The notes under the pieces are model-generated. The model saw only the letters and a list, made by a program, of their open reading frames with translations, was not told the origin of the DNA and did not search any database. Of a stretch of 6,677 nucleotides of DNA, positions 1 to 6,403 are shown in pieces. Location of the stretch: positions 1 through 6,677 of the forward strand of contig DOIV01000110.1 of the NCBI GenBank assembly GCA_003511845.1, in the 5' to 3' direction. The number at the start of each line of letters is the position of its first letter. Position 1 is the first letter of the stretch. This DNA is from Flavobacteriaceae bacterium (GTDB lineage: Bacteria; Bacteroidota; Bacteroidia; Flavobacteriales; Flavobacteriaceae). The position numbers and the translations under genes are program-made.

Positions 1-41
1 TTGTTGCTTTTTTTGTAGGAAAAAAAGAAGCAAAGAATTAA
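1..41 (+). CDS. Possible 3' end of an upstream gene (partial)
   Basis: The third frame reads VAFFVGKKEAKN and stops at TAA 39-41. A short hydrophobic run followed by a charged tail is plausible for a protein C-terminus, for example after a membrane segment. The other two frames also stay open for a few codons: LLLFL then a stop at 16-18, and a Lys-rich reading that stops at 65-67. The frame choice is therefore a judgement. In Bacteroidota nos clusters nosZ or another nos-associated gene often lies upstream of nosL, but twelve residues are too few to identify this one. Confidence 0.3.
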   Translation, partial: VAFFVGKKEAKN

Positions 42-69
42 TACTTTTTTATAAAAAAAAACAATGATT

Positions 70-105
70 ATTTGAGCATAATAAAACTATTCATTATGCT
101 CAAAT
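70..105 (+). terminator. Perfect 13-bp stem-loop upstream of nosL (terminator or attenuator)
   Basis: ATTTGAGCATAAT (70-82) is the exact reverse complement of ATTATGCTCAAAT (93-105), with a 10-nt loop (83-92). The sequence after it, TTATTATATTT, is only moderately T-rich. The structure sits 32 nt before the nosL ATG and about 30 nt after the probable stop of the preceding gene. It could be a leaky terminator that lowers expression of the accessory genes relative to an upstream gene, an mRNA-stabilising 3' hairpin, or a dyad operator. A weak promoter-like TATATTTA (110-117, 7 of 8 to TAnnTTTG) follows it without a good -33 element. Confidence 0.55.
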
Positions 106-137
106 TTATTATATTTACAAACACTAACTATTTTAAA

Positions 138-593
138 ATGAAAAAAACAATTCTAACTATTTTTACCGTTTTTTTATTTGTATTTACCTCATGTAAAGTT
201 GAACCTCAACCCATTAATTATGGGCATGACAATTGTTATAATTGTGACATGACAGTTGTAAGTAAAACTCATGCTGCACAATTTGTTACTCAAAAAGGAA
301 AACAATATATGTTTGACGCTGCAGAATGTATGGTGTGGAAAATTAATAAAGACAATGTTGAAGATGATTTAGCATTTATTTTAGTAACAGATTATACAAA
401 CCCTGGAGAACTAGTTGATGCAAAAACAGCAACTTTTTTGATTAGTGAAAATATTCAAAGTCCAATGGGAGCCAATCTTACTGCATTTAAATTAAAAGAA
501 AAAGCAGTTGCTACTCAAAAAGAACACGGAGGAAAACTTTTTACATGGGTAGAGCTTAAAAATAAACTAGGAAAAAGTATGCGCAAGCATTAA
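138..593 (+). CDS. nosL: NosL, copper-binding lipoprotein for nitrous oxide reductase maturation
   Basis: NosL is a Cu(I)-binding lipoprotein that hands copper to NosD for assembly of the NosZ CuZ centre. The 151-residue product starts with a lipoprotein signal peptide (MKKTILTIFTVFLFVFTSC) whose FTSC lipobox puts the acylated cysteine at residue 19, so it should be anchored in the periplasm. Family features are visible: a C-x2-C-x-M cluster at 33-38 (CYNCDM), FDAAECM at 59-65, and SPMGANLTAF at 108-117, which matches the conserved MGxxLxAF block. Cys and Met side chains are the known type of copper ligand in this family, though I do not assign individual ligands. The ATG at 138 is chosen over a TTG at 72 because it starts exactly at the signal peptide, and the upstream extension overlaps a perfect hairpin. 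No Shine-Dalgarno is seen, as is usual in Bacteroidota. nosD follows after 51 nt. Confidence 0.95.
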   Translation: MKKTILTIFTVFLFVFTSCKVEPQPINYGHDNCYNCDMTVVSKTHAAQFVTQKGKQYMFDAAECMVWKINKDNVEDDLAFILVTDYTNPGELVDAKTATFLISENIQSPMGANLTAFKLKEKAVATQKEHGGKLFTWVELKNKLGKSMRKH

Positions 594-626
594 TCAATTA
601 GTTTTTATATCAAACAGTTTCTGTTA

Positions 627-643
627 ATAATTGAAACAATTAT
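627..643 (+). repeat. 7-bp inverted repeat directly before the nosD start codon
   Basis: ATAATTG (627-633) and CAATTAT (637-643) form an exact inverted repeat with an AAA loop, ending one base before the nosD ATG at 645. If it folds in the mRNA it would occupy the initiation region. The stem is AT-rich and weak, and such repeats occur by chance in DNA of this composition. Confidence 0.3.
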
Positions 644-644
644 C

Positions 645-1883
645 ATGAGAATTTTCTTTATTATATTTGTTTTTTTTAATTTTTCTGCTTATGCAACTTC
701 CATAGAGGTTTGTGCAACTTGCCCCATAAAAACCATTAAAGAAGCTACTGCTATTGCAAAAGATGGTGATACTATATTTGTAAAAAAGGGTGTTTATTTA
801 GAAACTAAAATAGATGTTAGTAAAGCTATTCACATAATAGGTATAGATAACCCAATTATAGATGGCGAAAATAAACAAGAAAGCATTTTTGCTGTAAAAG
901 CGGATGATTTTAGTATTTCTGGATTTCATTTTAAAAATGTAGGAATGAGCTATACAAAAGAAATAGCTGCTGTTTTTATATCACATAGCACTAATTTTAT
1001 AGTAAAAAATAATAAAATGGATAATGTTTTTTATGGTTTTATCTTACAAAGAGCCAAGTATGGTATATTGAAAAATAATATAATAATTGGTCATGCAATA
1101 GATGAAACAAGTTCAGGGAATGGTGTACATATTTGGAAGTGTAAAAATTTAAGAATAGAAGAAAATACGATTACAGGAATGAGAGATGGTATTTACCTTG
1201 AATTTGTAGATAAAAGCTCTGTGTCAAATAATACAAGTGAAGATAACATTCGATATGGTTTGCATTATATGTTTTCTAACAATTGTAAATACAACAATAA
1301 TGAATTTAAACATAATGGAGCAGGTGTTGCTGTTATGTACTCTAAATTTATAAAAATGCATCACAATACTTTTCATTACAATTGGGGTACAGCATCATAT
1401 GGCTTGCTCTTAAAAGAGATTAATGATGCCGATATTTATGATAATATCTTTGAACAGAATACTATAGGAATAAATATAGATGGTTGTAACCGCATCAATT
1501 ATAAAAACAATCATTTTATCAGAAACGGTTGGGCTTTAAAATTTACTGGAGGCTGTTATACAAATATTTTTGAATTTAACAACTTCTTGCATAATGCTTT
1601 TGATTTGTCTTACAATAGCAAATTAAACGACAATAAATTTGAGGCCAATTATTGGAGTGAATATACTGGGTATGATATTGATAAAAACGGAATTGGAGAT
1701 GTACCTTTTAGGCCTGTTAAATTATTTTCATATGTAGTAAATAAAACACCAGAAACATTGGTATTATTACGTAGTTTATTTGTAGATATTATTAATTTTT
1801 CAGAAAAAGTATCTCCTGTTTTTACACCAGATAATCTGATGGATGAGAAGCCATTGATGAAACCTATAAATCCGTTAGAGTAA
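645..1883 (+). CDS. nosD: NosD, periplasmic beta-helix copper chaperone of the NosDFY complex
   Basis: NosD is the periplasmic subunit that receives copper from NosL and, driven by the NosFY ABC transporter, interacts with NosZ to support CuZ assembly. The 412-residue product has a cleavable signal peptide (about 1-17, ending SAYA). A carbohydrate-binding/sugar-hydrolase-type right-handed beta-helix follows, with Asn-rich PbH1-like repeats from about 85 to 330 (for example NGVHIWKCKNLRIEENTITG). The family C-terminal block is intact: NYWSEYTGYDIDKNGIGDVP at about 335-354, then the LLLRS segment and the PLMKP tail. Length is normal for NosD. A CATC motif (Cys23 and Cys26) lies at the very start of the mature protein and is a possible metal or disulfide site. 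nosF begins 28 nt after the stop, so the two are probably cotranscribed. Confidence 0.95.
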   Translation: MRIFFIIFVFFNFSAYATSIEVCATCPIKTIKEATAIAKDGDTIFVKKGVYLETKIDVSKAIHIIGIDNPIIDGENKQESIFAVKADDFSISGFHFKNVGMSYTKEIAAVFISHSTNFIVKNNKMDNVFYGFILQRAKYGILKNNIIIGHAIDETSSGNGVHIWKCKNLRIEENTITGMRDGIYLEFVDKSSVSNNTSEDNIRYGLHYMFSNNCKYNNNEFKHNGAGVAVMYSKFIKMHHNTFHYNWGTASYGLLLKEINDADIYDNIFEQNTIGINIDGCNRINYKNNHFIRNGWALKFTGGCYTNIFEFNNFLHNAFDLSYNSKLNDNKFEANYWSEYTGYDIDKNGIGDVPFRPVKLFSYVVNKTPETLVLLRSLFVDIINFSEKVSPVFTPDNLMDEKPLMKPINPLE

Positions 1884-1911
1884 GTAATACATATAAATAC
1901 AATTTGTGTCT

Positions 1912-2631
1912 ATGATAGAAATTAAAAACCTACATAAAAAATTTGGAAAACTAATCGTTTTAGATGGCTTAGATTTAACCATTAATCCAGAAGGATCTGA
2001 AGGTGGAATTTTCGCAATTCTAGGTCCAAATGGTTCTGGTAAAACCACACTGATAAAATGTTTATTAGGAATGGTTATCCCAAACAAAGGAGAAATTTCA
2101 ATTGATGGCACATCAGTTTTAAAAAAATGGGAATATAGAAATAATTTAAATTATTTACCACAAATAGCAAACTTCCCTCCTAACTTAACTGTTATTGAAT
2201 TGCTGAAAATGGTGAAGAATTTACGTCCTAAAGCTTCTAATGAACAAGAGTTAATTGATCTATTTAGTCTTTATCCGTTTTTAAAAAAGAAATTAGGCAA
2301 CCTCTCTGGTGGTACAAAACAAAAGGTAAATTTAGTACTTACTTTTATGTTTGATAGTGAATTAATCATACTTGATGAGCCTACTACAGGCTTAGATCCT
2401 ATTGCTTTGATTCATTTAAAAGAATTGATACAACAAGAGAAAGCAAAAGGAAAAACCATTTTAATAACAACACATATTATGAGTTTTGTCGATGAAATGG
2501 CTGATGAGATTGTGTTTTTATTGGATGGTAAAATATATTTTAAAGGTAGTGTTGCTCAACTCAAAGAACAAACAAATCAATCAAACTTAGAGCATGCAAT
2601 TGCTAACTTAATGACGAAACAACATGCTTAA
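1912..2631 (+). CDS. nosF: NosF, ATPase subunit of the NosDFY ABC transporter
   Basis: NosF is the cytoplasmic ATP-binding subunit that powers NosD through the membrane protein NosY. The 239-residue product has every motif of an active ABC ATPase: Walker A GPNGSGKT (38-45), Q-loop PQ (83-84), signature LSGGTKQKV (131-139), Walker B LIILDEP (151-157), D-loop GLDP and the switch histidine in TTHIM (His188). The GGTKQKVNL and LDEPTTGLDPIA segments look like NosF/CcmA-type ATPases, and the position between nosD and nosY settles the assignment. The ATG at 1912 is preferred. A GTG two codons earlier (1906) would add only Met-Ser. The last codons overlap nosY by 8 nt, which suggests coupled translation. 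Confidence 0.95.
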   Translation: MIEIKNLHKKFGKLIVLDGLDLTINPEGSEGGIFAILGPNGSGKTTLIKCLLGMVIPNKGEISIDGTSVLKKWEYRNNLNYLPQIANFPPNLTVIELLKMVKNLRPKASNEQELIDLFSLYPFLKKKLGNLSGGTKQKVNLVLTFMFDSELIILDEPTTGLDPIALIHLKELIQQEKAKGKTILITTHIMSFVDEMADEIVFLLDGKIYFKGSVAQLKEQTNQSNLEHAIANLMTKQHA

Positions 2632-3406
2632 AATTCTAAAATATAGTATTTACGATTTATTACGTAGCCGCTGGAGTTATGTATATTTCATTTTCTATTT
2701 GGCACTCGGGTTTGTATTGTTATTTTTAAATAATGACATGAACAAAGCAGTAATTACTTTAATGAATATCATTATTGTTTTAACACCATTGATTGGAACT
2801 ATTTTTGGAGTAATGTACTACTACAATTCTAAAGAATTCACAGAGCTTTTATTGGCTCAACCCATCAAAAGAAGCAAAATTTTCATGGGTCAATATTTAG
2901 GTATTTCATTATCTTTAACACTAAGTTTAGTACTAGGTTTAGGTATTCCGTTTTTACTTTATGGCTTATTTAGATCAGCTGCCATTTTTGATTTTAGTTT
3001 GCTAATTTTAGTTGGGTCTTTTCTTAATTTCATTTTTGTTGCCCTCGCCTATAATATTGCTTTGTCTACAGAAAATAAAATAAAAGGGTTTGGTTATGCC
3101 ATTTTAATATGGTTATTTTTAGCTGTAATTTATGATGGGCTTTTTATGATTTCTTTAATGACTTTTAATGAATATCCATTAGATAAATTTTCTTTGGTGG
3201 CGACTATGTTTAATCCTATTGACTTATCAAGAATATTAATACTTTTAAAATTAGACATCTCTGCCCTTTTAGGATATACTGGAGCTGTATTTAAAGATTT
3301 TTTTGGTACAACAAAAGGAGCTTTTTTGTCTTTTTTAGTACTTTGTTTATGGGTAATTTTACCCTTGCTCAGAATAAAAATGAAATTGCGAAAAAAAGAT
3401 TTTTAA
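2624..3406 (+). CDS. nosY: NosY, membrane permease subunit of the NosDFY ABC transporter
   Basis: NosY is the ABC-2-type membrane subunit that couples NosF ATP hydrolysis to periplasmic NosD. The 260-residue product shows about six hydrophobic segments, near residues 17-36, 43-67, 88-113, 124-146, 155-180 and 233-250, with a basic C-terminal tail (KMKLRKKDF). Blocks typical of NosY are present: FNPIDLSRI (196-204) and DISALLGYTGAVF (211-223) before the last membrane helix. Length is typical for the family. The ATG lies inside nosF and overlaps its end by 8 nt, so translation is probably coupled. It is the last plus-strand gene in the window. A hairpin starts 10 nt after its stop, and a strong intrinsic terminator lies about 170 nt downstream. 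Confidence 0.95.
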   Translation: MLKILKYSIYDLLRSRWSYVYFIFYLALGFVLLFLNNDMNKAVITLMNIIIVLTPLIGTIFGVMYYYNSKEFTELLLAQPIKRSKIFMGQYLGISLSLTLSLVLGLGIPFLLYGLFRSAAIFDFSLLILVGSFLNFIFVALAYNIALSTENKIKGFGYAILIWLFLAVIYDGLFMISLMTFNEYPLDKFSLVATMFNPIDLSRILILLKLDISALLGYTGAVFKDFFGTTKGAFLSFLVLCLWVILPLLRIKMKLRKKDF

Positions 3407-3415
3407 TACTTTTTA

Positions 3416-3441
3416 TATGATAAATGTCATTTTTTATCATA
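3416..3441 (+). terminator. 9-bp stem-loop just after nosY
   Basis: TATGATAAA (3416-3424) and TTTATCATA (3433-3441) pair perfectly around an 8-nt loop, starting 10 nt after the nosY stop. No T-run follows on the plus strand (AATTCTCCCT), so it is a poor intrinsic terminator. It may be a 3' stabilising hairpin or, because it overlaps the -33 region of the promoter-like box at 3453-3460, an operator-like dyad. Confidence 0.45.
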
Positions 3442-3452
3442 ATTCTCCCTCT

Positions 3453-3460
3453 TATATTTG
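3453..3460 (+). promoter_or_regulatory. Candidate Bacteroidota -7 box (TATATTTG)
   Basis: TATATTTG matches the Bacteroidota sigma-ABfr -7 consensus TAnnTTTG exactly. A good -33 TTG is missing: the expected place (about 3430-3433) reads TTTT inside the preceding hairpin. No plus-strand protein gene starts downstream, so a real promoter here would drive a non-coding transcript running into the terminator at 3573-3620. Confidence 0.3.
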
Positions 3461-3466
3461 TACTAT

Positions 3467-3620
3467 AAAAGTGAGCCCATAAAAGGTAATTTTGATTATT
3501 ACGTTAACAAAATTTTGATTTATAAAGTCATCTGACAATGTAAATTAACATCTTTTTGATTATTTTAGTTTGAAAGGCTGTATCAAAAATAGATTTTCTA
3601 TTTGATACAGCTTTTTATTT
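3467..3620 (+). ncRNA. Candidate small RNA between nosY and the receptor gene
   Basis: This is an inference from layout: a TAnnTTTG box at 3453-3460 is followed about 150 nt later by a strong intrinsic terminator, with no open reading frame between. The interval holds several small dyads: GTAAT/ATTAC (3486-3490 with 3498-3502), the palindrome CAAAATTTTG (3508-3517), and GTTAA/TTAAC (3503-3507 with 3545-3549). It also has three copies of a TTTTGATT-type element. The 5' end is a guess from the promoter position. The stretch may instead simply be the long 3' UTR of nosY. Confidence 0.2.
3573..3620 (+). terminator. Strong rho-independent terminator, plus strand
   Basis: The arm at 3577-3592 (GCTGTATCAAAAATAG) pairs with that at 3598-3611 (CTATTTGATACAGC) around an ATTTT loop, with two extra A residues bulged on the left side. 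The AAAG before the stem also pairs with the start of the T-tract at 3612-3620 (TTTTTATTT). This is a textbook intrinsic terminator and the likely end of the nos operon transcript or of the candidate small RNA. On the minus strand no T-run follows the stem, so it acts in one direction. Confidence 0.88.
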
Positions 3621-3624
3621 ATTC

Positions 3625-3666
3625 AAATAATAAAACCCAGAAAGGAATTCACAGACCCTTTCTAGG
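3625..3666 (-). terminator. Rho-independent terminator of the TonB-dependent receptor gene
   Basis: Read on the minus strand, AGAAAGG and CCTTTCT (plus-strand 3657-3663 and 3639-3645) form a 7-bp stem. Two further C-G pairs (3665-3666 with 3637-3638) extend it across one bulged base, around an 11-nt loop. TTTTATTATTT (3635-3625) follows. It begins about 18 nt beyond the receptor stop codon, which is the expected position. Confidence 0.72.
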
Positions 3667-3683
3667 CATAACCAAATCAATAT

Positions 3684-6029
3684 TTACAGCATTGATTCTC
3701 TTACTAATTTAAAATTGTATTTCGCGTACACACTAAAACTACGCCCTGGTTCATAAATTCTACTTCCGATTGTATTGTCTGTGGTATTCTTAAATGTAAA
3801 ATTTAAATGACTATAATATGCTTCATCAAAAACATTTAGTGCTGCAGCTCCTATTTTTAAATTTTCAAACACCTCTATTCCAACTCTAATATCAAAAGTG
3901 GTATAGCTTGGTGTAGGCACTAACTCTTTAAACGATGCTGATAATTGATCTTGCTCAGCTACAAATTGAGCACGAATATCAAACCAATAAGAGTCTTTTT
4001 CAAATTTTAATCCTAAATGAGCATTTAACGGTGCTATTTGAGCCAAAGGTTCATCAAAAGTTTCATTAGTTGCTTTTGTATAGGCTATATCTGTTAAAAG
4101 CTCTAAATGCGGTACTATTTTATAATTAAAATACGCATCAAAACCTACTTGATTAGCATCTACATTTATGTATTGTTTTGCATGTGAAAACGGATTTTTA
4201 AATATTACTTTAAAACGATCATCATCATCTCTAACAATTGCCGAGATATAATCTTTCATTACCGAATAAAACACACTTGCCCCTACATTAAACTTTCCTT
4301 TTCTATGGAGAATAGCCACTTCAAATTGGTTGTTTTTTTCTGGATTTAAAAAAGGATTTCCCACATATTCATAAGAATCTGAACCAATTGCAAAATGATA
4401 AATATAACGTTCTATCATAGAAGCAGAACGAGTTCCTAAACCATAAGCCAATTGTATTTGTGTCCCTTTATTTCTATATTTTAAAGAAATATTTCCACTA
4501 AATGTCGTTTCAGAAGCAGCGTCAAAACCTTCCCCATAAAGGCTTGCAAAACCAGGCACAACTGTACCACCCATTATAGTTGTATCACCTTTTGGGTCTT
4601 CAATTTTAGAATTTACAAAATCTATTCTAAAGCCAGATGTCATAGCCAAATTATCAGATAGCTTGTAATTTGCTTCAGCAAATGCACCCAGCACGGATGT
4701 GGTGGCATCTTGCCATACAGCATCTACAAAAACGGGGCGATTGGCAACTGGAATATCCGTTCCGTCGGGTTTTTTCTTAATAATTCGAGTCCGTTCTCCA
4801 TCTCTTTTAATAATATCTGCATCTAGACCCGTGTAAATCAAAAGCTTATCGTTTGGTGTGATTCCTATTTCAAATTTTCCTCCATAGGTATTTGAGGTTA
4901 CCGGTGTTTGCGCATCCATTTTCATAAAACTGGGGCGTAAATGATTGGTCATTAAATGATCTACAAAAGAATAATAGGATTTAAACAAAACACTATTAAT
5001 ACTAGAGGAAACATTTTTAATTTTATAATCTAATGCCAAAGAATTACTATCATCTAGCGGCGAGTCCATAGGCAAACCAGCATGCATGATGTCTTTGCCA
5101 AATTTCTGTCTCCAATCTACTTGTAAACGTTGCTCATTTGTAGGCTTGTAAGCTGCTTTTACAGAATAGCTATTTGTTTTGAATGCGGCAGGAGTTAGAA
5201 TTCCGTTTCCATCGGTGTAATCACCAAAATTTCTGTTTTCACCATTGATTGTTACATCAAATTTTTCATGTACGTATAGTAATTCGGCTCTGCCGACAAA
5301 ACTATTTCCATTGCTTTCATAGCCACTTTGCAGGCTACCATGTACTCCATAATCATCGGGAGTTGGGGTTTTTGTAACCAAATTAACTATAGGTCCAAAA
5401 CTTTGACCAAAACGAACACTAAAAGGGCCTTTGATTACTTCAATCTTACTCACTTCCTCTGGAATAAGATGGGCAGTAATTGGATCCATTCTGTTTGGGC
5501 AGGCATGTACAATTTTAGTTCCTCCATCAATTTTAATATTCATCTGTTCGTATTTAAAGGCTCTAAAAGAAGGTTCAGATGCGGTGGCACTTCTCTTTTG
5601 AATACTAAATCCTGAAATATCGTTAAAGAGTTCGGCAACATTTCTGGCTTGGCTCCCTCTTTTCACCTCATCTATAACAACGATGGAGTGTGAAATATCA
5701 TCTAACGGATGTGATTTTATCACTATTTCATCTAAGGAAATTTTCTTTTGTGACAAACTGATGCTTGCACTAGTAACAACAGAAACCTTTTTTGTTTTGT
5801 AAGCTAAGTGGTCTAATTCTATAAAATCATTTTTTGCGGCTTCTATGCTAAACTGCCCCTTTGCATCAGTGTAAGTATAGGTGCTTTTACCGACAACTTT
5901 AATGCTTACCGCCTCTATGGGTTTATTTGTCTCTTGATCTACAACAATTCCTTTGTAGTTATTTGTTTGTGCAAATAATATATGGCTTGTAAATAAAAAC
6001 AAGATACTTAGTAAAAATATTTTTTTCAT
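3684..6029 (-). CDS. TonB-dependent outer-membrane copper receptor, OprC/NosA-like
   Basis: This 781-residue protein is an outer-membrane receptor powered by TonB-ExbBD, with copper as the inferred substrate. A signal peptide (1-20, ending LFA) is followed by a carboxypeptidase-regulatory-like beta-sandwich (about 25-95), typical of Bacteroidota receptors. A TonB-box-like LDEIVI segment (99-104), a plug domain (about 110-225) and a 22-strand-type barrel come next. The plug carries HACPNRMDP, giving Cys177-x3-Met181, and the barrel carries DHLM, giving His358-x-Met360. From memory, OprC of Pseudomonas aeruginosa binds copper through Cys143, Met147, His323 and Met325, so all four residues are matched at an offset of 34-35. 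Further Met/His residues lie nearby (MHAGLPM 315-321, FMKM 368-371). The gene converges on nosLDFY, which fits copper supply to NosZ. ATG 6029 fits the signal peptide, with no Shine-Dalgarno. The protein ends FKLVRESML, a short tail beyond the usual aromatic end of the last strand. Receptor class is certain; copper specificity is inferred. Confidence 0.93.
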   Translation of the reverse strand: MKKIFLLSILFLFTSHILFAQTNNYKGIVVDQETNKPIEAVSIKVVGKSTYTYTDAKGQFSIEAAKNDFIELDHLAYKTKKVSVVTSASISLSQKKISLDEIVIKSHPLDDISHSIVVIDEVKRGSQARNVAELFNDISGFSIQKRSATASEPSFRAFKYEQMNIKIDGGTKIVHACPNRMDPITAHLIPEEVSKIEVIKGPFSVRFGQSFGPIVNLVTKTPTPDDYGVHGSLQSGYESNGNSFVGRAELLYVHEKFDVTINGENRNFGDYTDGNGILTPAAFKTNSYSVKAAYKPTNEQRLQVDWRQKFGKDIMHAGLPMDSPLDDSNSLALDYKIKNVSSSINSVLFKSYYSFVDHLMTNHLRPSFMKMDAQTPVTSNTYGGKFEIGITPNDKLLIYTGLDADIIKRDGERTRIIKKKPDGTDIPVANRPVFVDAVWQDATTSVLGAFAEANYKLSDNLAMTSGFRIDFVNSKIEDPKGDTTIMGGTVVPGFASLYGEGFDAASETTFSGNISLKYRNKGTQIQLAYGLGTRSASMIERYIYHFAIGSDSYEYVGNPFLNPEKNNQFEVAILHRKGKFNVGASVFYSVMKDYISAIVRDDDDRFKVIFKNPFSHAKQYINVDANQVGFDAYFNYKIVPHLELLTDIAYTKATNETFDEPLAQIAPLNAHLGLKFEKDSYWFDIRAQFVAEQDQLSASFKELVPTPSYTTFDIRVGIEVFENLKIGAAALNVFDEAYYSHLNFTFKNTTDNTIGSRIYEPGRSFSVYAKYNFKLVRESML

Positions 6030-6198
6030 TTGTGTGTTTTATGTTATTAGATACAATCATACTAAAATAATTAGCTGACTGTATGTAGTTTAACAGCATT
6101 TCAAATAATTCACTATTGTACTACCAATATGACTTAAGTCTTTGATAAATAGCAATATTGATATACTATTAATTGTAATTAAAATAAATGTTTTTTTT

Positions 6199-6237
6199 AT
6201 CACTTTTCAGGTTTAGAAAAACTAAATGACAAGTGAT
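6199..6237. repeat. Long imperfect stem-loop
   Basis: ATCACTT (6199-6205) pairs with AAGTGAT (6231-6237). After a T-C mismatch TCA (6207-6209) pairs with TGA (6227-6229), and after a two-G bulge TTTAG (6212-6216) pairs with CTAAA (6222-6226) around an AAAAA loop. That gives 15 base pairs in total. A T8 run lies directly left of it. On the minus strand this becomes A8 after the stem, so it is not a standard terminator for the small gene. On the plus strand only TTATAAAA follows. Confidence 0.45.
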
Positions 6238-6294
6238 TTATAAAAGCTTGGTACTATTAAAATTAAAGGATAAATACCTAAAATCAATTCCTGA

Positions 6295-6327
6295 TTAGCT
6301 CATTTATAGATAATAAATTAACGCTAA
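6295..6327. repeat. Imperfect stem-loop
   Basis: TTAGC (6295-6299) pairs with GCTAA (6323-6327), and inside it ATTTAT (6302-6307) pairs with ATAAAT (6313-6318) around a 5-nt loop, with an asymmetric internal loop between. It lies in the leader between the small cysteine-motif gene and the receptor gene. It is AT-rich and may be chance. Confidence 0.3.
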
Positions 6328-6403
6328 CAAAGAATGAGAAACGGGAACAATCTAAGCTATTTAATCAAATTCCAAAGAGGAATAGTTATTTTAAAAATAC
6401 AAT

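Larger units (their letters stand above)
6030..6403. other. 374-nt region without a gene, containing two stem-loops
   Basis: No convincing reading frame is seen on either strand. The end next to the receptor gene should hold its promoter. On the minus strand TATGATTG (6061-6054) matches TAnnTTTG at 7 of 8 positions, 24 nt before the receptor ATG, but no TTG lies at the right -33 distance. A 10-bp palindrome GACTTAAGTC (6131-6140), flanked unevenly by CAATAT (6125-6130) and ATATTG (6155-6160), could be a regulator site. The distal half holds two imperfect hairpins (6199-6237 and 6295-6327). A weak ATTCC/GGAAT stem just past the small gene's stop is too short to call a terminator. Confidence 0.5.

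Noticed and set aside
6..31. GCTT/AAGC hairpin with T and A runs at the window start
   Set aside because: It probably lies within the end of a coding region and rests on homopolymer runs plus a G-U pair, so chance is likely.
6..50. AAAAAAG/CTTTTTT pairing (21-27 with 44-50)
   Set aside because: It is a homopolymer match in very AT-rich DNA with no other support.
72..137. Upstream TTG start extending NosL by 22 residues
   Set aside because: The extension would precede a complete lipoprotein signal peptide and overlaps the perfect hairpin at 70-105. ATG 138 is the sensible start.
60..137. FNR/CRP-type TTGAT-N4-ATCAA box upstream of nosL
   Set aside because: No 5-4-5 dyad of this type was found. 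The stem-loop there has a different sequence and a 10-nt spacer.
1875..2111. 78-codon minus-strand open frame
   Set aside because: It lies opposite nosF, which has all ABC ATPase motifs in frame. The minus-strand product has no recognisable features.
5328..5615. 95-codon plus-strand open frame
   Set aside because: It is antisense to the plug domain of the receptor gene, which is clearly coding, and its translation resembles no protein family.
6030..6403. Small genes or a decayed gene in the gap upstream of the receptor
   Set aside because: Reading the minus strand past the TAA at 6404 shows frequent stops and no recognisable protein remnant.
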